Shown here: positions 7,950 through 16,083 of the stretch, one piece after another
Numbering within the stretch: position 1 is the stretch's first letter
Layout of the letters: each line of letters opens with the position of its first letter
From: Geothermovivens sp964644845
GTDB lineage: Bacteria > Zhuqueibacterota > Zhuqueibacteria > Oleimicrobiales > Geothermoviventaceae
Direction: 5' to 3'
Assembly (NCBI GenBank): GCA_964644845.1
Contig: CAZXXS010000097.1
Coordinates: forward strand, 62,001-126,000
Length of the DNA stretch: 64,000 nucleotides
Made by a program: the position numbers and the translations under genes
The notes under the pieces: model-generated
The model's input: the letters and a program-made list of their open reading frames with translations, nothing else
Told to the model about the DNA's origin: nothing
Databases searched by the model: none

Positions 7950-10237
7950 CGCCCGCTCCTCCGTGACGTACGTTTGCTGGGACGTCGGCGCCTTACCAGT
8001 TCGTCCACGTCCTCCTCCTGGGCTAGCTTGCGGGCTTGTTTCTTCGCCATCGCCAGGCTGTAGATGGAGAGGAGCACGATCACGAGCATCAGCACCCCGT
8101 AACGACCGTACGACATCAAGTAGCCGTGGCGAGTTGTGAGGCTCAGCTCAACCGGTGCCCAGCCCTGGACTGGAACACGCAGACGCAGAAAGCCACTCGA
8201 GTCGCTGCTGGCGTAGGTCACCTGTCGACTGGAGGGGTTAGCAACTTTGTAATAGGCCGCCGGTTGGAGGCCAGCGAGGAACACGTCCGAGGTACCGAAG
8301 CCGTACATTTCGAAACGGATGTCCGTTGCATTTGCCGCCGCTTCCCAGCGCCGAATCAAGTTGCTGGATTCGACCACGTGAGGCCGTTGTTCCAGGGGCT
8401 GACTGGCGGGTGCGAGGGTTATCCGGTGTTTCTGGCCTTCGTCCAGGTGCACGTACAGGTAACCACGTTTGCGCACAAAGCCCAGCACACCGCTTGAATG
8501 GGCCAGATCGACAACCAGCGTGTCGGTGTCAAAACGCACTGTTCTGAGGAACCCGCCGGTGTGTACAAGCCACGTGTTCGGTCCGTCGGCCGCGACCTCA
8601 GCGTGGAGGAAATCGCGGGCCATGTCCACGTACTGTCCGGCCGTCACCGGGCAAATCGGCTGATCCCGCACCCAGGCGACCACTTCCTTGAGAGCCCGTA
8701 GCGACTTTTTACGCTCCCCGCTGTAGTAGTGGAAGTACAAGTCGATGGGCACCAGGGGGTATTTGTCCCAGCCGACCTCAAACGTGGTGATGACTTCGCG
8801 GAAACCGTCGAAAGGACCGCGCCAGTGGTTGGTGAATTCGTAGTCGTTTGCGGCGCGCATGTTGTACTGAATCTGCTCCCCGACGTGATGAAAAGCGGCG
8901 GAGAAGTTGCTGATCGAAGGTGCGTCGGGGTAGACTCGGGCGCGGCCACCGTTGAGGGCCCGGATGTTGTGTTCGTTGACTTTTCTCAGAAGATTTGCCC
9001 CCGGGTTGCACATGCCGGTCCACAGAAACACGTTGCAACTGTCGCGGTCTTGCAGGATGACATGTGTGACGAAGTGCAACGATCCGAAAATCTCTTTGTC
9101 GGCGTCCAGGTGGCTGTAACCCGGGATGTCGGAAACCAGCAGATCGCCGGTACGCCAGTCGAAGGGATGTGCGAAACTGTGGCTTGCTGGCTCCACGTTT
9201 GGCAGACTGAAGATTCGACGGGCTAGCTCAACGTCGCGGACGCTGCCAAGCACCTCGGGATCCACACGCGCCTGGATGAGCGACGCTGTGAAAGGCAAGG
9301 GTGTGGGAACCAGGATTTCCTCGCGGATGACATCTCCGCAGAGGTAGTTGGGTTTGATCTGGCTGTCGGAAGTCAGCCCGTCGCCGTCGACCTGTGAGAA
9401 AAAGAGACGTCGTCCGAACAGGGTGGCAAAGTCGAGTTTTGGTTCTTCTGCGCAGCCCAGTGCTTCGGACAGGAAACGGATTGGGTCGATGTACCACTGA
9501 GTTTTGAAATCCTCTTCGCCGCCGGGCAGCTGCACGTAGGCGAGTTCTGGCGCCACGTAGCCACCCTTTGGCGAAAGGAAGGCTCCCAACAGGGGAGGAT
9601 CGCCCCGGTACGTGATAATCGCTTTCACGCGACTGTCCGCGGTGTGAATCGGTACGAGGCCGGCTGGTGACGCCGTTGCCACGTCCCTTTCAAAAGCTGC
9701 AAGCTTGGGGTCGCGCCACAGCAGCTTCAGCCGACTTGCTGGGACCCACTGCTCTGGCTGGCAGACCACCCCGAAGCGAGCAAAAATACGCCGCGTTTCC
9801 TGTCTGTCTCGGGAGCTTTCCGGCTTTCCGAGCTCGAAATTGGCCCCGAAACTGCCGAGGATGATCACACGTTTCCCTGCGTCGAGCTGGTTGGCCAGCC
9901 ACCGACGGTAGCGCGAAGCGGCGCGCATGCCATCGGCCTGGAACCAGGTGACAACAGCCCGGTAGCGACGCATTGCCTCCGGGCCGGGCAGAGGGGCTTC
10001 TGCATCTGCGTACGTCACCCGAAAACCAAGGAAGTTCAGCGGCAGCTCCAGTAACTCGTGGATTTCACAATTCTCTTCGTTGCGGTGTTCGCTGGATTTG
10101 TACAGCGCCAGGACATCGCGGCGGACTGGTGTGGCGGACTCGACCTGGACTGCCAAGAACAGTAGGACTGTTGCAACCGCAAGTCCTGCGCTCCAGGGCC
10201 TAAGCAGCGGGTGCAATTTTCGTGGCTTTGCCGTCAT
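7946..10237 (-). CDS. pelA: PelA-like polysaccharide deacetylase, without the glycoside hydrolase domain
   Basis: This 763-residue protein starts with a signal anchor (about 16-35). A Rossmann/flavodoxin-like region follows (about 40-250), then a carbohydrate-esterase domain with VDGDG near residue 280 and SHSFAHPF near residue 351. These match the metal-binding Asp and HxxxH motifs of PelA-type (CE18) deacetylases. The C-terminus has a beta-rich region, one membrane helix (about 715-735) and a very basic tail. Pseudomonas PelA also has an N-terminal hydrolase domain, which is absent here. The start at 10237 overlaps the preceding stop as ATGA; the open frame continues further upstream but only through the neighbour's coding sequence. 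It probably partly deacetylates the polymer in the periplasm. Confidence 0.82.
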   Translation of the reverse strand: MTAKPRKLHPLLRPWSAGLAVATVLLFLAVQVESATPVRRDVLALYKSSEHRNEENCEIHELLELPLNFLGFRVTYADAEAPLPGPEAMRRYRAVVTWFQADGMRAASRYRRWLANQLDAGKRVIILGSFGANFELGKPESSRDRQETRRIFARFGVVCQPEQWVPASRLKLLWRDPKLAAFERDVATASPAGLVPIHTADSRVKAIITYRGDPPLLGAFLSPKGGYVAPELAYVQLPGGEEDFKTQWYIDPIRFLSEALGCAEEPKLDFATLFGRRLFFSQVDGDGLTSDSQIKPNYLCGDVIREEILVPTPLPFTASLIQARVDPEVLGSVRDVELARRIFSLPNVEPASHSFAHPFDWRTGDLLVSDIPGYSHLDADKEIFGSLHFVTHVILQDRDSCNVFLWTGMCNPGANLLRKVNEHNIRALNGGRARVYPDAPSISNFSAAFHHVGEQIQYNMRAANDYEFTNHWRGPFDGFREVITTFEVGWDKYPLVPIDLYFHYYSGERKKSLRALKEVVAWVRDQPICPVTAGQYVDMARDFLHAEVAADGPNTWLVHTGGFLRTVRFDTDTLVVDLAHSSGVLGFVRKRGYLYVHLDEGQKHRITLAPASQPLEQRPHVVESSNLIRRWEAAANATDIRFEMYGFGTSDVFLAGLQPAAYYKVANPSSRQVTYASSDSSGFLRLRVPVQGWAPVELSLTTRHGYLMSYGRYGVLMLVIVLLSIYSLAMAKKQARKLAQEEDVDELVRRRRPSKRTSRRSGR

Positions 10238-10995
10238 TGGTTCAGCCAGAACTCCACGGTCTGTTCCATTTCTTCTGGCAACGGTGCCTGGGAGAGCCGC
10301 TTCACGCTGTGTACGACCGAATCGTAATCGCCAAGCAAGTAGTAAATCTCGGCCAGAGCAAAAAACGCCTGGGTATTTTGGGGACTCAGGCGAAGAGCCC
10401 GTTTGTAGTCGCCAAGAGCGTCGGTGTAACGTTTCAACAGCTTGCGCACGTTTCCGCGTTGCAAAAGGTTGGCCACGTTGTTTGGCGACTGTTCTAAGAG
10501 GCGGTCCAGGATTTTCTCTGCTCTTTCCAGGTACCACCGGCCGATGGTTTCCCCCGGGAGACCCGTTTCCGCGTACTCGCAGAACAACCTGGCCAAGTTT
10601 TGCTGTGCGTTGCTGTCGGCGCGTTTGCGAAGCGCGTTTTCCAGTTCGTACATGGCTTTCTGGTAGCCGCTGTCCAGCCGGTCCAGGGTTTCCGCTGCGT
10701 ACAGGCGCACTTCCTCGGACCCGTCGCGGAGTAGCTCCTGGAGTTTCTGAACCGCCCACGTTCGGTTCGGATGTTTGGCCAGATCCTGAATGGCCTTTCG
10801 GCGGACACTGAGATCCGGGTCGCTCAGCGCATCCACGATTGGCTCAAGTGCCAGGCTGATCTCGACGTACTCGCTGATGTCGATCAGACCAAGCTCCAGC
10901 GCTTGCTTGGCTTCTGTAATCGTCTCGGGCCGAAACGCTGGTTCTTCCAGATTGCGGGTCAGGTCGTTGTTTTTGTCACGCCTGAGAGGCCACAT
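10234..10995 (-). CDS. HEAT-repeat plus TPR protein in the PelE position
   Basis: This 253-residue soluble protein has HEAT-like repeats (about 45-100: DPDLSVRRKAIQDLAKHP and EEVRLYAAETLDRL). TPR repeats follow (about 150-240: NNVANLLQRGNVRKLLKRYTD). PelE of Pseudomonas is also a TPR protein lying between pelD and pelA-type genes, but it has membrane helices; none is seen here. The ATG at 10995 lies inside the end of the pelD-like gene (20-nt overlap), with only a weak ribosome site. A scaffold role for the inner-membrane complex is inferred from position. Confidence 0.72.
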   Translation of the reverse strand: MWPLRRDKNNDLTRNLEEPAFRPETITEAKQALELGLIDISEYVEISLALEPIVDALSDPDLSVRRKAIQDLAKHPNRTWAVQKLQELLRDGSEEVRLYAAETLDRLDSGYQKAMYELENALRKRADSNAQQNLARLFCEYAETGLPGETIGRWYLERAEKILDRLLEQSPNNVANLLQRGNVRKLLKRYTDALGDYKRALRLSPQNTQAFFALAEIYYLLGDYDSVVHSVKRLSQAPLPEEMEQTVEFWLNQ

Positions 10996-12472
10996 GGCTC
11001 GTTGTGTTTTTGTTCGTGACGGTTGACTTTGGTACAACAGCGGGCTTCTTGGCCAGCTCCAGAGACTGCTCGGCAAGCTGGATGAGCTGTCCCGCCTCGC
11101 GGATGTAGGGTCTGTACGTGGAAAAACCGTACGCAAGTCGAATGATGACGTCGGTACTGCCGAAGTACTTGGAAGCGCTCTGCACCTTTTGGCGGATCCG
11201 CTCGGCCACCTTCATCGCGTCGTTCAGGGATGTGAGTGGCAGCATCACGTAGTAGGTGCCGCGGCGTGGGCCAGCGCACACGACGTCGATCTCCCGCAGG
11301 TTCCGCTGGATAAGTTTGCCCACTACCTTCACAACCAGATCGCGTGTCTCGGCTGAGAAACGGGTTTCGATCTGGTCCAGATTGGTGATTTCGAACGCCA
11401 GGATTGAAAGGTGCAGATTGTGCCGGATAGTGCGACGAAGTTCCTTCTCCACAGCCTGGCGAAAGTAGTGTGCGTTGCGCAGTTCGGTCAGTTTGTCGAT
11501 CTGATCTTTGGCCTGCAACTCGGCGAATCTTACAACGTTTGTGATCGCCGGAGCGGCGAGGTCGGCAATCATGGCAAGAATGCGGATCGTGGGTGCATTC
11601 AGCTTGATGAAGGGGATTTCCTCCACAGTCAGGAAAGCCAGCACAACGCTCTGCGCCACGATCGGTACGTAGACGAGGGCATGAGGCTCACCATTTTGCC
11701 ACTGGGCTTCCAATTGTGGATCGTTGCGAATTTCCTTGACCGTCAAAATGCCGGGTCGCTCCAGCAAACGTTCGATGAGGGGATGATCCAGCGGGAAGCG
11801 GGTGGGCCGCGGGTCGGGGTCCCAGCCGAGCGAGGCAACCTTTTGCGCTTGGTCCACAGAGTAATCGATGATGTAGAGCGACGCCTTCCTGGCTCCGGTG
11901 AATTTGGCCGTAACTCTCAAAATACCCTGGTAGACCTGGTCTTCCTCGAGCGTTTCGAGCTCCTTGGTAGCCTTGTAGAGACTGTGCACCGTGGTTTCCT
12001 GGCCAAGGATGCGCTGCTCCAGCTCCTCCTTAACCTGCGTAACCGCCAGGAGCTGCTCCTTGATTCGCTTGTTTTCGGCCTCCAGTTTGCGGCGCAGGTC
12101 CTGCAGGCGAAAGATTTGTTTCTTGCTGTGTTCGCGGATCTCGCCTGCTACGAGCGCGACGACCACAGCGGGCACGGCCACAGGCAGGTAAGCTGCCCAG
12201 GAAAAGCCAACCCCAAAGCTCGCAGGTCGAGCCAGGGAGCCCTGGGCAAGCACCAGAAGCAGTGTAAGGAGGGCTGACCAAAGGCCTCCGGCCAGGCCAA
12301 ATTGGGCGGCTCCAACGAGTACGGCAATCAGGTACGGATTTGGAGCGACGGTAAGGAACCCGGGATCGTAAGGAAAAAGGGAGAAGTTGACCGCACCTAA
12401 CGCCAGAAAGGTGAAGGCCAGGGTGAGCACCAGATCCTTTTCCAAGCCAACTCTGTCGGCCAAGCTTTTCAC
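10976..12472 (-). CDS. pelD: PelD-like c-di-GMP receptor: membrane helices, GAF, degenerate GGDEF
   Basis: This 498-residue protein has about four membrane helices (about 12-110), a coiled coil (about 115-175), a GAF domain (about 180-320) and a GGDEF-like domain (about 335-470). The catalytic GGDEF motif is replaced by PRRGT (402-406). The inhibitory-site motif RxxD is kept as REID (393-396), five residues before it. That is the arrangement by which PelD binds c-di-GMP and activates Pel export without making the messenger. I chose GTG at 12472: AAGGAG lies 7 nt upstream and the membrane region starts at once. A longer TTG start at 12592 would add 40 residues with no domain. Confidence 0.85.
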   Translation of the reverse strand: MKSLADRVGLEKDLVLTLAFTFLALGAVNFSLFPYDPGFLTVAPNPYLIAVLVGAAQFGLAGGLWSALLTLLLVLAQGSLARPASFGVGFSWAAYLPVAVPAVVVALVAGEIREHSKKQIFRLQDLRRKLEAENKRIKEQLLAVTQVKEELEQRILGQETTVHSLYKATKELETLEEDQVYQGILRVTAKFTGARKASLYIIDYSVDQAQKVASLGWDPDPRPTRFPLDHPLIERLLERPGILTVKEIRNDPQLEAQWQNGEPHALVYVPIVAQSVVLAFLTVEEIPFIKLNAPTIRILAMIADLAAPAITNVVRFAELQAKDQIDKLTELRNAHYFRQAVEKELRRTIRHNLHLSILAFEITNLDQIETRFSAETRDLVVKVVGKLIQRNLREIDVVCAGPRRGTYYVMLPLTSLNDAMKVAERIRQKVQSASKYFGSTDVIIRLAYGFSTYRPYIREAGQLIQLAEQSLELAKKPAVVPKSTVTNKNTTSHVASQA

Positions 12473-12771
12473 GACTGCACTCCTTTGTCCGCGCATTTGT
12501 CGCGCTTCAACCGCCTGCGCTGAAATCCAGAACTTGCCACCGGCTACCAGCTCCTGGTGAGGGAGCGGACATCGCTTTTCCGCGGAACGCAACGCCGTGC
12601 CGACACAACGCTACCTTCCGATTGCGCAGCCTGCGGCACGACAGGCGATGGCCTAAGCGCCGGGAACACTCTTGCGGTCGAAGACGTAGTGTGTGTCAAT
12701 GCTTCCAAATCTCAGGGGCCCGCCGATCGGACCTCTACTGCAAGGTGTCCAACCACGTTGTGCCGTCTGAG

Positions 12772-13605
12772 TTACGCCCCGGTTGGGCCGAGCATCAGAC
12801 TCAAGTCGACAAACGAATCCTTCTCTTTCGATGCGGTTTCCCGCTTGCCCGAAAGCAGTTCGGGCAAATCGTGTTCGGAGTGAACCACGTGGTCCCTCCA
12901 GGCGGGAACGTTTTCGAAGATTTGTTTCAGCGTTTCTGAACTCACCAGCACGTAGACGGAGCTGCGTGTCTCCTTGGCCCGTCGCAGGGCCTCGGTAAGT
13001 GACCACAAAGCCGCCGCGTCCACGTACTGAACGGATCGCAAGTCAAGGATCACAGGGCGCCCCGGTCTGGTGAGCGAACCAATTTGCCTGACGATCGCGC
13101 GAGCGTCTTCCTGGCGTAGCGTGTCGGTTGCGTCCACCTGGAGCACCGCGCCGTTAGGGTAAATGATCGTTTGTAACCTCGCTCTGTCCCGCGGCAACTG
13201 GATTTTAGCGTCTTGAGCAAGCAGTCGGCGCAGTTCGCCCGCGTCGGAACAGGTTGTGAAGATGCGAATTAGACGGGTGACCTCGAGGATGTCCCGAACA
13301 CTCCGCTTTGGACGGTACAGAATGAGTCTTCTGCCCTTCTTTGTCAGCTCTCGCCGCAGCCAGATCAGCGCTCGAAGGCCAGCGGAGTCGACGAAATCCA
13401 CGTTGTGAATGTCGAGCACAACGGTGCGAGCGCTGGCAGTGAGCCGCTCGATTTGCTCGCGGAACGCGTCCACGTTGCTGATGTCGAGCGCGTTGGCCCC
13501 CGTAAAGGAAACGAGAACGAGGTCTCCCTGACGTTTCGAAGAAAGCATCGGCTCGGTGTCCTGGACGTTTTGGTCGCGCGCCTGGTTGAGTTCCAACCGC
13601 GACAT
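12772..13605 (-). CDS. Tandem STAS-domain (anti-sigma-factor antagonist-like) protein
   Basis: This 277-residue cytosolic protein has two STAS domains. The first (about 25-120) keeps the phosphorylatable serine in VDSAGL (Ser74), as in SpoIIAA/RsbV. The second (about 145-245) reads VDAAAL, with Ala197 at that position, so it cannot be switched the same way. The C-terminus is acidic and unassigned. It lies 299 bp upstream of the pelD-like gene on the same strand, so a partner-switch input into exopolysaccharide control is possible but not shown. No cognate kinase or phosphatase is in the window. The ATG has a poor ribosome site; the ATG at residue 20 is an alternative start. Confidence 0.78.
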   Translation of the reverse strand: MSRLELNQARDQNVQDTEPMLSSKRQGDLVLVSFTGANALDISNVDAFREQIERLTASARTVVLDIHNVDFVDSAGLRALIWLRRELTKKGRRLILYRPKRSVRDILEVTRLIRIFTTCSDAGELRRLLAQDAKIQLPRDRARLQTIIYPNGAVLQVDATDTLRQEDARAIVRQIGSLTRPGRPVILDLRSVQYVDAAALWSLTEALRRAKETRSSVYVLVSSETLKQIFENVPAWRDHVVHSEHDLPELLSGKRETASKEKDSFVDLSLMLGPTGA

Positions 13606-13648
13606 CGGCTAACCAGACGTAGATTCCGAGGGAGGCGCGAGAACGCAA

Positions 13649-13669
13649 ACTCTGTTTCCGCAACAGAGT
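13649..13669. repeat. Perfect 8-bp inverted repeat (hairpin or operator)
   Basis: ACTCTGTT and AACAGAGT flank a 5-base loop. It lies 44 bp before the tandem-STAS gene start, so it is in that gene's leader. It could be an mRNA hairpin or a protein-binding site. Confidence 0.4.
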
Positions 13670-13685
13670 GATTTTGGAGTGTGGC

Positions 13686-13697
13686 AGTGTTGACACT
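13686..13697. repeat. 12-bp palindrome AGTGTTGACACT
   Basis: AGTGT-TG-ACACT is a near-perfect palindrome 16 bp from the hairpin at 13649-13669. Together they look like an operator cluster ahead of the STAS gene. A chance match is not excluded. Confidence 0.35.
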
Positions 13698-13859
13698 CTC
13701 CAAAGTGTTCCTGATGAATCGGTGCGCGTTCCCGGGCAGTTTCCCTCTGTCAACAAAGCTATCGGTTTTGTGCAGAGTTTCTTTAACAGTGGGGTCCGAA
13801 GCTCCTTCCAACCTATCGAAAAGTCAATTATTTGGATCAATCGGTCTGGGTTTTTCACC

Positions 13860-13888
13860 TTGACAATGTCGGCCTTTTTTGATAGATT
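13860..13888 (+). promoter_or_regulatory. Sigma-70-type promoter for folB
   Basis: TTGACA (13860-13865), a 17-bp spacer containing a T-run, and TAGATT (13883-13888) point at folB, leaving a leader of about 55 nt. This is among the best promoter matches in the window. Confidence 0.65.
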
Positions 13889-13948
13889 TTTGGCTCAAAG
13901 GTTAGCGGCTGCGGCGTGCGAACCCCAGGACTTAGAGAAAGCGGTTTC

Positions 13949-14311
13949 ATGGCTGAGGACATTCTGCGCATCAACGGCATGCTATTCCACGCGCACCACG
14001 GCGTGGAAGAGACGGAGCGTCTCTACGGTCAACGTTTTGAGGTCGATGTTGAAATGGCTCTGGATCTTTCCGCGGCGTGTCGGACCGACCGGCTCAGCGA
14101 TTCGGTGGATTTCCGTGAGGTCTACGACGTTGTGGAGGAGGTGATGCTGGAGAACAGTTTTCACCTGGTGGAAGCCATCGCGGAAGCGATTGCTCAGGCT
14201 TTGCTGGAGCGGTTTCCCGTGGAGGAGGTTCTCGTGCGCGTGCGGAAACCGTCGCCCCCTATGCGCGGACTGGTCCAGAACGTAGAGGTCGAAATTGTCC
14301 GGCCAGCCTGA
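13949..14311 (+). CDS. folB: Dihydroneopterin aldolase
   Basis: This 120-residue enzyme cleaves 7,8-dihydroneopterin to 6-hydroxymethyl-dihydropterin in folate synthesis. The family N-terminus (DILRINGMLFHAHHGVEETE), the central VDFREVYDVVEE and the C-terminal VRVRKPSPP are clear, and the length is typical. The ATG at 13949 is preferred over an in-frame start at 13916 because family members begin just before the DxI.I.g motif. It overlaps folK by 17 bp, so the two consecutive steps of the pathway are co-translated. Confidence 0.9.
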   Translation: MAEDILRINGMLFHAHHGVEETERLYGQRFEVDVEMALDLSAACRTDRLSDSVDFREVYDVVEEVMLENSFHLVEAIAEAIAQALLERFPVEEVLVRVRKPSPPMRGLVQNVEVEIVRPA

Positions 14312-14846
14312 TTGGCGAAACGCCTACCTGGGTCTCGGCTCCAATCTTGGGAACCGCCTTGAGAATTTGCGCTACGCTGTGCACGCACTCGGTTCGCATC
14401 CTCACGTACAGCTGCGAAAAGTTTCCGCGGTCTACGAAACCGAACCGGTTGGCGATGTTTCTCAACCGTACTACCTGAACGCCGTGGTTGCGGTGCGCAC
14501 GCGATTGGCTCCGGAAGCATTGCTGGATTTGTGCCTGCGGCTGGAAGCCGAGCGCGGGCGCGTGCGGAAAGAGCGCTGGGGTCCGAGAACACTCGACGTG
14601 GACGTGCTGCTTGTCGAGGGAGTGCACTTGCGGACGACACGTCTTGAGCTGCCTCACCCTGAACTGACGCGCCGACGGTTCGTTTTGCAGCCACTGTCTG
14701 ACGTGGCGCACGACGAGCTGCTCGAGCCATTCGGGAAAACGGGAGCAGCTTTGCTAGCAGGTTGTTCCGACACCAGGTCAGTCCGTTTTTTCGGCCCGGC
14801 TGAGTTGCTCAGTCCATCTGAGGTGCAACACGCGCGGTCGTTGTAA
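14295..14846 (+). CDS. folK: 2-amino-4-hydroxy-6-hydroxymethyldihydropteridine pyrophosphokinase
   Basis: This 183-residue enzyme transfers pyrophosphate from ATP to hydroxymethyl-dihydropterin, the step after FolB. GLGSNLGNRLENL near the N-terminus, RWGPRTLDVDVLLVEG (about 96-111) and HPELTRRRFVLQPL are the signature motifs. The start is TTG at 14295 inside folB, with GAGG 7 nt before it; no ATG is available before the first motif. A C-terminal extension of about 25 residues carries no recognised feature. Confidence 0.9.
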   Translation: MSGQPDWRNAYLGLGSNLGNRLENLRYAVHALGSHPHVQLRKVSAVYETEPVGDVSQPYYLNAVVAVRTRLAPEALLDLCLRLEAERGRVRKERWGPRTLDVDVLLVEGVHLRTTRLELPHPELTRRRFVLQPLSDVAHDELLEPFGKTGAALLAGCSDTRSVRFFGPAELLSPSEVQHARSL

Positions 14847-14982
14847 GCGGAGCCCCGCAATGCAAGAGTTCCGGCGGGTTTTCTGGAAAAGGAAGCCCCT
14901 GGTACGCGTCGCAATGCCGCCACATGAATGCGGGCTGGTTTGCTTTGTAACATTTTCGTGAATTCAGCGGACGGGACGGATT

Positions 14983-15618
14983 TTGAAGCTCCACTACCTT
15001 GCCATTGAAGGAGTCATCGGGGTTGGCAAAACCAGTTTGGCCAAGAAACTGGCCGAAAGGTTCAACGGCAGACTGGTACTGGAGCAACCCGAAGAGAACC
15101 CGTTTCTGGAGGACTTCTACCGGGACCCGCAGCGATTTGCCTTTCAGACACAACTGTTTTTCCTGCTCAGTCGTTTCCGGCAACAGGAGGAAATCCCGCA
15201 GCGTGATTTGTTCCACGATTTGGTGATTTCGGACTACTTGTTCGCAAAGGACCGCATCTTTGCCCACCTGAACCTGGACGATCGGGAACTCTCCCTCTAC
15301 GACCGGGTTGCCAGTCTGCTTGAAAAAGAAGTGCCGGTGCCGGACCTGGTTGTGTACCTGCAGTCTTCGCCCGAGCGGTTGATGGCAAATATCCGGAAGC
15401 GAAACAGACCCTACGAGCGTAACATGTCTGAGGAGTACATCCGGTCGCTTTGCGAAGCGTACAACCGGTTTTTCTTTCACTACCAGCAGTCGCCTTTGCT
15501 GGTGGTGAACGCAACGCAAATCGATTTCGTGAACCGGGAGGAAGATTTCGAGGATTTGGCAGCCCAGATCATGCGCCCACATCGCGGGGTGGAATTTTAC
15601 TCCCCGGTTCGGGGATAG
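14983..15618 (+). CDS. Deoxynucleoside kinase (deoxyadenosine/deoxyguanosine type)
   Basis: This 211-residue kinase phosphorylates deoxynucleosides for nucleotide salvage. It has a P-loop IEGVIGVGKTSLAKKLAE (8-25), a substrate region DLVISDYLFAKDRIF (about 80) and an arginine-rich lid, RKRNRPYERNM (about 137-147). These fit the Dck/Dgk family rather than thymidylate kinase. The start is TTG at 14983 behind ACGGGACGG. Its place after folK recurs in FCB bacteria as I recall, but this was not checked. Substrate preference cannot be read from the sequence. Confidence 0.85.
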   Translation: MKLHYLAIEGVIGVGKTSLAKKLAERFNGRLVLEQPEENPFLEDFYRDPQRFAFQTQLFFLLSRFRQQEEIPQRDLFHDLVISDYLFAKDRIFAHLNLDDRELSLYDRVASLLEKEVPVPDLVVYLQSSPERLMANIRKRNRPYERNMSEEYIRSLCEAYNRFFFHYQQSPLLVVNATQIDFVNREEDFEDLAAQIMRPHRGVEFYSPVRG

Positions 15619-15627
15619 GAGCGAGCG

Positions 15628-15789
15628 ATGTTGTTTCGACTGTTCTACGAAATCCTGCTTTTCTACCTGATCTACAAAGTGGTCAAGTGGGTACTCAGTT
15701 CACACCGTCCCTCTGTTTCGGGGCGGCAGCGCCCAGAAGTGCCCGAAGAGGACATCGAGGACGCCAAGTACCGCGAGATCAAGGACTGA
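15628..15789 (+). CDS. Small membrane protein (DUF4834-like)
   Basis: This 53-residue protein starts at an ATG with AGGAG 9 nt upstream, 9 bp after the kinase stop. It has one N-terminal membrane helix (about 3-22: LFRLFYEILLFYLIYKVVKW), a short polar linker, and an acidic tail ending EDIEDAKYREIKD. This helix-plus-acidic-tail pattern resembles the short DUF4834 proteins of Bacteroidota, which lie next to similar genes; the function is unknown. The good ribosome site, operon position and helix support a real gene despite its size. Confidence 0.65.
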   Translation: MLFRLFYEILLFYLIYKVVKWVLSSHRPSVSGRQRPEVPEEDIEDAKYREIKD

Positions 15790-15794
15790 AGACT

Positions 15795-15819
15795 CCCCGA
15801 CCGGCTTTCGAAGTCGGGG
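15795..15819 (+). terminator. GC-rich hairpin after the folB-to-small-protein group
   Basis: CCCCGAC (15795-15801) and GTCGGGG (15813-15819) form a 7-bp stem with an 11-base loop, 5 bp after the 53-residue gene. No T-run follows, so it is a weak terminator or an mRNA-protecting hairpin. Nothing else is evident in the 294 bp before the ABC transporter gene. Confidence 0.35.
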
Positions 15820-16083
15820 CAGAGCGGCGACCTCGACAGAGAAGGGTACGGCCGCGAATCAACCGAACATCCGTCCGGCTCCGCAAGGAGGATGAGGCGG
15901 ATGTTTTTCTGAATGGACTCGGGTCGGTGTTGCAGGTCTGACCGCTGTTTCGGCCTGGACTGCGAAAGTGGGGAGAACGCTAAACTGGCACCGGATTCCA
16001 GTCGGCTCTAGCGCGGGCTGGATTCCTTGTTTAGCCCCGGGTGGAAGGAACTTTCACTTCGACGTTGAGCGAGGTTTGTCAAT

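Larger units (their letters stand above)
13606..13948. other. Divergent regulatory region between tandem-STAS gene and folB
   Basis: The 343 bp between divergent genes hold two palindromes (13649-13669, 13686-13697) near the STAS start and a clear folB promoter (13860-13888). On the minus strand, TTGACA at 13762-13757 and TTGACT near 13835 have no good -10 partner, so the STAS promoter is not settled. No coding sequence is recognised. Confidence 0.5.

Noticed and set aside
10238..10759. N-terminal extension of the PelA-like protein
   Set aside because: The extra 174 codons lie wholly inside the TPR gene in another frame. The ATG at 10237 gives a signal anchor and a 4-bp overlap.
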